NCBI GenBank assembly: GCA_035253645.1
Contig: DATFBW010000102.1
Location: 1-6,056 of the forward strand
DNA length: 6,056 bases
Origin: DASYRX01 sp035253645
Lineage (GTDB): Bacteria; Gemmatimonadota; Gemmatimonadetes; Gemmatimonadales; Gemmatimonadaceae
Direction: 5' to 3'
Part shown: one piece after another, positions 1 to 5,574 of the stretch
Numbering within the stretch: position 1 is the first letter of the stretch
Layout: the number at the start of each line of letters is the position of its first letter
Notes under the pieces: generated by a model
What the model was told of the DNA's origin: nothing
Database searches by the model: none
The model's input: only the letters and a program-made list of their open reading frames with translations
Translations under genes and position numbers: made by a program

Positions 1-755
1 GGCTGGGCTGGAACCTCCTCGGCGGTAACCTCAACATCTCCGGCGCCTTTGGCCTATTCCGCCGAGACTACCTCACCGAGATCCTCGGTTACGCCACGAG
101 CACAGTGACCGAAGACTTCGAGGTCAGCGTTCGTTTGCAGCGGCACATCAAGGAAAAGGCGCTCAAGGCGGAAGCGACGTTCATTCCAGATCCTGTGGCA
201 TGGACCGAGGTTCCCACGTCCCTCAAGATCCTCGGCCGTCAGCGTGAGCGGTGGCATCGTGGCCTGATCGCGACGCTCATCACGCATCGCAAGGTGCTCT
301 TCAACCCGCGTTATGGTGCCACCGGCACGATCGCGATGCCGTATTACCTGTTCGCGGAATGCCTCGGGCCGATGGTTGAAGCCATCGGTATGGTGCTGAC
401 GTTGATCGGCACCGCGTTTGGTCTGCTCGCACCGGCCTACGCGATTGCATTCTTCGCGGTCACATACCTCTACGGGATCGCGCTCTCGCTGGCTGCCATT
501 CTCATGGAGGAGGCGAGCTTTCATCGTTACCGGCGGCCCGCGGACTCATTGCGGCTCGCGTTCTTCGCCTTCATCGAGCCGTTAGGCTACCGCCAGCTCA
601 CGGTCTGGTTCAGGCTCAAGGCCTTCTGGCGGTACATGCGAGGCGACCGTTCGTGGGGGAAGATGCAGCGCGAGGGCTTTGCCCTGCCGCCCGCCGACGG
701 ACAGCGCCTCACGCCGATGGCGGTTCCGGCCGTGCAGGAGCGGAAGACCGCCTAA
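1..755 (+). CDS. Membrane glycosyltransferase family 2, C-terminal part (5' truncated by window)
   Basis: The reading frame is open from base 3, and 250 residues are visible before a TAA stop. It carries the second half of a processive-type GT2 catalytic domain: SGAFGLFRRD at visible residues 13-22, the TED motif (residues 36-38, whose Asp is the usual catalytic base), and QRERW at 80-84, matching the QxxRW motif of cellulose, hyaluronan and PgaC-type synthases. Two to three hydrophobic segments follow (about 110-165), then an amphipathic stretch around LAFFAFIEPLGYRQLTVWF (185-203) and a basic RGDRSWGKMQREGF tail typical of such enzymes. The family moves sugars from nucleotide-sugar donors to a growing glycan at the inner membrane; the product cannot be told from this fragment. 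The DxD motif and N-terminus lie outside the window, so any downstream start such as the GTG at 105 is internal. The stop codon lies inside a GCCTAACG word, and the next gene begins 5 bp later, suggesting one transcript and coupled translation. Confidence 0.9.
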   Translation, partial: LGWNLLGGNLNISGAFGLFRRDYLTEILGYATSTVTEDFEVSVRLQRHIKEKALKAEATFIPDPVAWTEVPTSLKILGRQRERWHRGLIATLITHRKVLFNPRYGATGTIAMPYYLFAECLGPMVEAIGMVLTLIGTAFGLLAPAYAIAFFAVTYLYGIALSLAAILMEEASFHRYRRPADSLRLAFFAFIEPLGYRQLTVWFRLKAFWRYMRGDRSWGKMQREGFALPPADGQRLTPMAVPAVQERKTA

Positions 756-760
756 CGGCG

Positions 761-3454
761 ATGCGACACCTGTTGCCCGGTCTGGCATTCGCCACCGCTG
801 CCTTGAATGCCGACGCACAGAATCGTTGCCGGCCCCTTGCACCTGAACTGGCGGCCCGGATCGAGCGTGGTTGGACGCACTATCGCGCCGCCGCGCTGGA
901 TTCCGCCAGCCGCGCCTTTCGGGCCGTGCTGCGCGTGTGTCAGCAGGATATCGGCGCGCTGAATGGCGCCGCGTACGTCGCGCTGGGACAAGACAGCCTA
1001 ACGAGGGCACGGCGCGCGTTCGAGGGCATCCTTGCGCGCTCGAGCCAGGATTATGATGCGCTCGTCGGCCTTGGGCTGGCGACGCTCAGAAGTGGCGACC
1101 TCGCTGCCAGCCGCGCCGCGTTCGTGCGCGCGCTCGCGGTCGTCCCTGCGGATTCGACAACTCGCAGCTACCTCGCGCGCATCGACTCGGTCGAGGCTGC
1201 ACGCACGGCTGTCGTGCGACCCCCGGCCGTCCGCGAGCGACCGACCCAAACAGCGGTAGCCGCGCGTGTGCGCAACCGCGCCTTCGAGATATATGACGGG
1301 CGAGGCGGGTGGTCGCCGTTATGGGTCGCCGGCATCAACCTCGGCGCGGCGCTGCCTGGTAAACATCCGTCGGACTTTCCGCCTAACGATAGCACGTACG
1401 AGCGCTGGATCGAGCTGTTCGCGCAGATGAACGTGAACGTGATCCGCGTGTACACCATTCATCCGCCGCATTTCTATGAGGCCTTGCGCCGCTGGAACCT
1501 GAGTCACCCCACACGCCCCATCTGGCTCATCCACGGCGTCTGGACAGAGCTCCCTCCCGGCAAGCACGAAGAACGGTACGACGATGTGAAGTGGCACGCG
1601 GCGTTCCAGGCGGAGACGCGCCGAGTGGTGGATGTGCTGCATGGCAGTGCTTCCCTGGCGGCTCGGCCAGGGCACGCGCATGGCTATTACGACGCCGACG
1701 TGTCCCGATGGGTGCTGGCGTACATCATCGGACGCGAGTGGGAGCCGCATTCCGTCGTGGGCTATGCGAAAAGGCGCCCGAACCTAACGAGGTACGCCGG
1801 TCGCTTCGTCCGTGTGCAAAACGGGAATGCGCTCGACGTGTGGCTTGGAAAAGCGCTGGATTATTTGATCGCGTATGAGATGGAGCGCTACAACGCGCAG
1901 CGGCCGGTTGCGTACACGAACTGGCCAACGCTCGATCCGCTCACGCACATCACCGAATCGACAAAGGCAGAGGAGACTGCGCTCTTCCGCGCGCGAGGCG
2001 AGAAGCGCGATTCCACAGTCAAGGAATACGACAACGACGCCATCGCCCTGGACGCGCGTCGCATGACCGCGACCGCCGCTTTCCCGGCGGGGTTATTCGC
2101 GTCCTATCACGCATATCCCTATTACCCGGACTTCATGGTGCTCGACGCCGGCTACAACCGTGCGTCGTCCCCTGAGGGTCCCAGCGCATATTACGGTTAC
2201 CTGCGGGAGCTCGTCGAGCATCACGGCGATATGCCTGTGCTCATTTCCGAATACGGCGTACCGTCGTCGCGTGGCATGGCGCACTGGCAGCCGCAGGGCT
2301 GGAATCACGGCGGCCACGACGAGCGGGGACAGGCTGAGGTCAATGCGCGCCTAACGCGGGACATCCATGCCTCCGGCGCCGCCGGGGCGGTACTCTTCGC
2401 GGCCATCGATGAGTGGTTCAAGAAAAACTGGCTCGTGATCGACTTCGAACAGCCCGCGGAAAGGAACCGTCTCTGGCTCAACCCGCTGGATGCCGAGCAG
2501 AATTACGGCATCGTCGCGATGCGACCCGGGAATAAAGACTCGGCGATCGTCATCGACGGCAACACCTCCGACTGGGGTGCACGCACGCCGCTGTATAGCG
2601 GCGATACAGCCGCGAGCGACGACCCGCTGAGGCTGCGCCGCCTAACGGTGCACCATGACGAAGCGCACGTCTATCTCCGGCTGGATGTGGGTCGCATCGA
2701 CTGGAGCCGCGCCAATTATCTGATTGGGATCGATACGTACCGGCGCGATCTCGGCGACACACGCTTCCCATATACGGGTGCGCCATCCAGCGCTGGATTC
2801 GAGTTCATGCTCGAGCTCCGCGGTGCCCAGCGCAGCCGCTTGCTCGTGGATTCTCCGTATAACCTCTATCGCAAGGTCGGTTATGCGCGCATGTACAATC
2901 GGCCGTTCCGAACCCTGCCTAACGCCGATGGCCGGTACGACTCGCTGCTCGTCACATCCAACCGGCGTCGGATCGGACGCAACCGCGTCGATTATCCGGC
3001 ATACACGTACGATCGCGGCTTGCTGCGGCATGCGCGGCAGAGCGAGACGACTCTCGCCGATTGGTACGCGGATACGCTCAAGGGTGTCATCGAGATCCGG
3101 CTGCCGTGGGGGATGTTGCACGTCATGGATCCATCCTCACGCTTCGTGCTCTACGGCGATTCCGCCACAGGTGAAGTCGCCGGTGTCGTGACCGACGGAT
3201 TCCGGTTCGCAGTGCAAAGTTTCGACCCGCGCGATGGTCGGCCCGGCGAGCGGTTGCCTGCGGTGGATTCGCCGCTCACCACATGGACGTGGAAGACGTG
3301 GGAGCTGCCCAGATGGTATTCCGAGATCAAGCCGTCATTCGCAGCGATGCAGCAGGTCTTCGCCGATCTCCTCGCTCGGCAACCTGTCCCAACTCCTTCG
3401 TCAGGCTATCGCAGCGGAACGCGGCCGCCGAGGCTCAACGAACCGAAGCGGTAG
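761..3454 (+). CDS. Secreted TPR / glycoside-hydrolase-like (clan GH-A TIM barrel) / CBM9-like protein
   Basis: The product is 897 residues. I chose ATG 761 because it gives a short signal peptide (MRHLLPGLAFATAALNADAQ) and sits 5 bp after the previous stop; an in-frame ATG at 653 would encode an Arg-rich stretch inside the glycosyltransferase gene. No close Shine-Dalgarno is seen (AGGAG at 736-740 is 20 bases away), so coupling is likely. Residues 34-132 hold about three TPR-like helical repeats, the clearest being DALVGLGLATLRSGDLAASR (99-118). Residues 185-560 look like a TIM barrel: LWVAGINLG (188-195), VNVIRVYTIHPPHFYEALRR (225-244), PIWLIHGVW (253-261), YIIGREWEP with candidate acid/base Glu326, ASYHAYPYYPDF (447-458), VLISEYGVPSSRG with candidate nucleophile Glu497, and IDEWFKKNW (549-557). 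Residues 597-840 resemble a CBM9-type or DOMON-like sugar-binding domain (IDGNTSDWG, then VHHDEAHVYLRLDV). It probably trims, transglycosylates or binds the glycan made by its partner synthase in the periplasm or outside. The family is recognised by fold-level motifs only; catalytic activity is inferred. The last 49 bp overlap the convergent gene. Confidence 0.85.
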   Translation: MRHLLPGLAFATAALNADAQNRCRPLAPELAARIERGWTHYRAAALDSASRAFRAVLRVCQQDIGALNGAAYVALGQDSLTRARRAFEGILARSSQDYDALVGLGLATLRSGDLAASRAAFVRALAVVPADSTTRSYLARIDSVEAARTAVVRPPAVRERPTQTAVAARVRNRAFEIYDGRGGWSPLWVAGINLGAALPGKHPSDFPPNDSTYERWIELFAQMNVNVIRVYTIHPPHFYEALRRWNLSHPTRPIWLIHGVWTELPPGKHEERYDDVKWHAAFQAETRRVVDVLHGSASLAARPGHAHGYYDADVSRWVLAYIIGREWEPHSVVGYAKRRPNLTRYAGRFVRVQNGNALDVWLGKALDYLIAYEMERYNAQRPVAYTNWPTLDPLTHITESTKAEETALFRARGEKRDSTVKEYDNDAIALDARRMTATAAFPAGLFASYHAYPYYPDFMVLDAGYNRASSPEGPSAYYGYLRELVEHHGDMPVLISEYGVPSSRGMAHWQPQGWNHGGHDERGQAEVNARLTRDIHASGAAGAVLFAAIDEWFKKNWLVIDFEQPAERNRLWLNPLDAEQNYGIVAMRPGNKDSAIVIDGNTSDWGARTPLYSGDTAASDDPLRLRRLTVHHDEAHVYLRLDVGRIDWSRANYLIGIDTYRRDLGDTRFPYTGAPSSAGFEFMLELRGAQRSRLLVDSPYNLYRKVGYARMYNRPFRTLPNADGRYDSLLVTSNRRRIGRNRVDYPAYTYDRGLLRHARQSETTLADWYADTLKGVIEIRLPWGMLHVMDPSSRFVLYGDSATGEVAGVVTDGFRFAVQSFDPRDGRPGERLPAVDSPLTTWTWKTWELPRWYSEIKPSFAAMQQVFADLLARQPVPTPSSGYRSGTRPPRLNEPKR

Positions 3455-5133
3455 TTGCTCGCCGACGACGTTACTGCGGTCGCCACGTTAGCGAGCGTTC
3501 CGCTGAACGTCCATTCCAGCCCGGGAGCGATCACGTAGCTCACCGTTCCTGTTAGGCGCTGCGTGGGCTGCGTGTTCTGCGCGCCCCGGTAGTCGATGTA
3601 CTGCAGTCCCAAGCCCGCGTCTCCATAGAAGGCCCACCCCATATCACGGCCTTTGCGCGCCCGCGCGGACAACTCCGTGTGCAGATAGCGCCGCGGCGAA
3701 AAGTAGCCGTCGGTAGCTTCCCGTTGGTGGTTGATCGAGCGCATCGTGAGGCCGAACGAACGCCCATGCGTCAGCACCCACCGTGCTCCCAGCGATGCTG
3801 CCAGCCGCCTGTTATGCGCCGTATCGCTGTCGATGCCGGAGCTGCCTAACGAAGCGCTCATATTGAATCGGTCGCCCAGTTGCGACTCCCAATCTGCTTC
3901 GAGGCTGGTCATCCGGATGCCCGCGGCGATGAGCGCAACAGTTTCATCGACTACGGAGCGCCCCACGCGAATTTCGCCACTACTGCGCTGCGAGAGCCGG
4001 CCGCCGAGCGAGAGCTGGCCAATCGCGCGCGCTTGGTTGTCTCTGTTGCGCCGATTCGCACCCAACTCTGCACGGGCGGTCAGTTCTCCGCTGTTCCAGG
4101 GCAGCCGGAACGTCAGGCGTCCGCGCGCCGTCTGAGAGATTTGCTCGGCACCGAGCCGCTGCGCACGCACCTGCTGCGCGTCCAAGCGCACACCGATTCG
4201 ACGCCATGGTCTCGTGGCAGCTTCGAGCGTATACACTTGCGCCTCGTTGTCGTCGCTGTCGCCCGTGCCGACGACGCGTCCGTACAACGTCGGTGCCAGC
4301 TCCGAATCGAGCCAGCGACGTTGCGTACGTGCATCGCGATGAGCCGGGTCGAGCGCCAGCGCACGGTCGAGCGCTTCGCGCGCATCAAACGGCTGCCCAC
4401 GCCAGCGCAGTACCTGCGCCAGGCCCGTCCAGATCTCGGCGTCGTTAGGCTTTTCTTGCGCCAGCTCGCGCCATAGCCGCTCGCTGCGCACGAGGTCGCC
4501 CTGCCACGCAGCCACGAGCGCCAGACCCTTGCGAGCATCCGTGTCCGAATTGGAGCTGCGCAGGGAGTCGTACAGCCGAGCGGACTCGGCCAACTTCCCC
4601 CACCACGCGAAAGTACGCGCCAGCGACAGTGCAGCCTCGCGATCGTTAGGCCGGCGCGCCAGCCAGGCACGATAAGTAGCTACGCTTTCAGGAAAGCGGC
4701 CGCCCCACGCGAGGACTTGAGCCGCTCCCAGCGCGGCGTCGCGATTATCGGGGTGCTGCGCGGCAACCCTTGTATAGAGCGCGAGTGCGTCGTTCGTGCG
4801 CCCGGCCCATGAATACGTGCGAGCAAAGCCGAGCGTGCCGTCAGCATCGTTAGGCTCGAGCTTCGCGTAGAGCGTGTGAAGGGCGATGGCGTCGCGGAAA
4901 TCGCCGGTCTCGGCGAGTATGACGGCCAGCCTGTAAACCGCGCGCGACGATGCGCTCGAATCGCGCTGAACGACTTGACGATAGGCGGCGGCAGCCTCGA
5001 CGCGCGAGCCCGCCGCGTATAACGAATCGCCCGCGCGGACCAGTTCTGTAACCCCTTGCGCTGCCTGAGGATACGCCGATGATTGCGGGAAAATCAGGAA
5101 CGCGCCGACGCCGAATATGATGTGAGTGCGCAT
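3406..5133 (-). CDS. TPR-containing outer-membrane beta-barrel protein (BcsC/YaiO/PgaA-like exopolysaccharide export candidate)
   Basis: The product is 575 residues. ATG 5133 gives a clean signal peptide (MRTHIIFGVGAFLIF..., cleavage near residues 22-26) with a weak AAGAG ribosome site at 5138-5142. The frame stays open upstream to 5520, but that stretch is antisense-like in composition and covers the neighbouring gene. Residues 34-265 form seven consecutive TPRs in a 34-residue register, several closing with PND (93-95, 162-164, 229-231). After a short linker, residues 280-575 alternate polar and hydrophobic residues with aromatic positions, as expected of a beta-barrel, and include DGYFSPRRYLHTELSARA (475-492), which resembles the YFSP motif of the BcsC and YaiO barrels. 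In PgaA and BcsC a periplasmic TPR superhelix guides the polymer to an outer-membrane pore; that role is inferred here from architecture and from the convergent synthase gene. The TPR part is much shorter than that of BcsC. The protein ends in RVPLR rather than the usual C-terminal aromatic of outer-membrane proteins. A YaiO-like protein of unknown role is the main alternative. Confidence 0.88.
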   Translation of the reverse strand: MRTHIIFGVGAFLIFPQSSAYPQAAQGVTELVRAGDSLYAAGSRVEAAAAYRQVVQRDSSASSRAVYRLAVILAETGDFRDAIALHTLYAKLEPNDADGTLGFARTYSWAGRTNDALALYTRVAAQHPDNRDAALGAAQVLAWGGRFPESVATYRAWLARRPNDREAALSLARTFAWWGKLAESARLYDSLRSSNSDTDARKGLALVAAWQGDLVRSERLWRELAQEKPNDAEIWTGLAQVLRWRGQPFDAREALDRALALDPAHRDARTQRRWLDSELAPTLYGRVVGTGDSDDNEAQVYTLEAATRPWRRIGVRLDAQQVRAQRLGAEQISQTARGRLTFRLPWNSGELTARAELGANRRNRDNQARAIGQLSLGGRLSQRSSGEIRVGRSVVDETVALIAAGIRMTSLEADWESQLGDRFNMSASLGSSGIDSDTAHNRRLAASLGARWVLTHGRSFGLTMRSINHQREATDGYFSPRRYLHTELSARARKGRDMGWAFYGDAGLGLQYIDYRGAQNTQPTQRLTGTVSYVIAPGLEWTFSGTLANVATAVTSSASNYRFGSLSLGGRVPLR

Positions 5134-5186
5134 GGCACTCTTAGGACGCTTGGCAGTCGAATGCGGATACTTACGGGCACAAACGA
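5134..5186 (-). promoter_or_regulatory. Short leader upstream of the TPR/beta-barrel gene
   Basis: These 53 bases separate the hairpin that follows the small membrane-protein gene from the ATG at 5133. If the hairpin terminates transcription, the promoter of the TPR/beta-barrel gene must lie here or within the hairpin. I see a weak AAGAG ribosome site (5138-5142, 4-base spacer) but no convincing -35/-10 pair, so the promoter assignment is inference from position only. Confidence 0.25.
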
Positions 5187-5226
5187 AGCTGTCGGCTGCC
5201 AGGTGGCGGCTGACAGCTACAAACGA
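5179..5226. repeat. Direct repeat ACAAACGA flanking the hairpin
   Basis: ACAAACGA occurs at 5179-5186 and again at 5219-5226, exactly 40 bp apart, immediately on each side of the 32-base hairpin. In both copies it is followed (after one extra A in the first) by GCTGT, so a longer imperfect direct repeat starts at each copy and the hairpin lies between. This may be a small local duplication or the footprint of a small element; no transposase is present. Confidence 0.5.
5187..5218 (-). terminator. Strong hairpin after the small membrane-protein gene, possible terminator
   Basis: The arms AGCTGTCGGCTGCC (5187-5200) and GGCGGCTGACAGCT (5205-5218) flank a four-base loop, AGGT. Read as + strand RNA, all 14 positions pair, two of them as G-U. 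Read as - strand RNA, the direction of the flanking genes, the same two positions become A-C mismatches, leaving 12 pairs. On the - strand the stem is followed by TTCGTTTGTG, a moderately T-rich tail, so a weak intrinsic terminator for the unit ending at 5217 is plausible. The TAG stop of the upstream gene (5217-5219) lies partly inside the stem. A protein-binding operator for the gene starting at 5133 is an alternative. Confidence 0.5.
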
Positions 5227-5573
5227 GCTGTTCGCCGCAGTCCCGCTATTGCCACCACGGTAGCCGCCGCGCTTGCCGCAAGTATCCCGGGCAGGATGAT
5301 CGTCATTGCCAAGGGCAGCGCGGCCGGCACGCCGAGGGAGACTCCCAGATCGCTGCCGAATCGCGTCACGCTCGAGCCGAACAGCTCCTGTACGACAAGC
5401 AGAATGACCCAGGCGCATGCACCAGCCAGCGTCGCCTTCAGGATGACGCCCCGGCGCGACCGGGCCCAGATCGCGGCCGCGGCCGCGACGAGCGGAACAC
5501 ACCACCAGCCTAACAACCATGTCCCCAGCGCCATGAGCGCTGTCAGGATCGCGAAGTCGCGGGCGAAACGCAC
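5217..5573 (-). CDS. Small integral membrane protein of unknown function
   Basis: The product is 118 residues, starting at GTG 5573, one base after the TGA stop of the upstream acylase gene, with a plausible purine-rich ribosome site GGCGGA at 5581-5586. Hydrophobic segments lie at about 8-37 (long enough for one or two passes, with WLLGWWCVPLVAAAAAIWA), 46-64 and 83-111, with basic loops RSRRGVILK (39-46) and a basic tail RRTARL. I predict three to four transmembrane helices. I do not recognise a family and see no catalytic motif. The tight coupling suggests it is made together with the acylase-family protein. Its 3' end runs into the hairpin at 5187-5218. Composition and codon use look like the neighbours, and the gene carries one GCCTAACA word (5508-5515) in reverse orientation, encoding Leu-Gly through a TTA codon. 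Confidence 0.72.
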   Translation of the reverse strand: MRFARDFAILTALMALGTWLLGWWCVPLVAAAAAIWARSRRGVILKATLAGACAWVILLVVQELFGSSVTRFGSDLGVSLGVPAALPLAMTIILPGILAASAAATVVAIAGLRRTARL

Positions 5574-5574
5574 G

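Noticed and set aside
54..524. 156-residue - strand open frame
   Set aside because: It is antisense to the glycosyltransferase catalytic motifs; its composition (Arg, Glu, His rich) is that of a shadow frame.
653..760. N-terminal extension of the TPR/GH-like protein from an ATG at 653
   Set aside because: The extension is Arg/Ala-rich, lies out of frame inside the glycosyltransferase C-terminus and would bury a good signal peptide that starts at ATG 761.
3486..3493. CGTTAGCG, a possible further copy of the repeated word
   Set aside because: It breaks the invariant CCTAAC core by one base, so it was not counted.
3880..4476. 198-residue + strand open frame
   Set aside because: It is antisense to the TPR/beta-barrel gene, Arg/Leu-rich with no domain; long antisense frames are common in GC-rich DNA.
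5140..5146. CTTAGGA upstream of the barrel gene as another copy of the word
   Set aside because: It differs from the core by one base (CCTAAG on the - strand); chance cannot be excluded.
5471..5488. 18-bp perfect palindrome made of CG and GGCCGC units
   Set aside because: It encodes an alanine run (GCC/GCG codons) in a transmembrane segment; palindromy follows from low-complexity GC codons.
5134..5520. 129-residue upstream extension of the TPR/beta-barrel frame
   Set aside because: It overlaps the small membrane-protein gene in another frame and the hairpin, is Arg-rich without domain character, and precedes a clear signal peptide at 5133.
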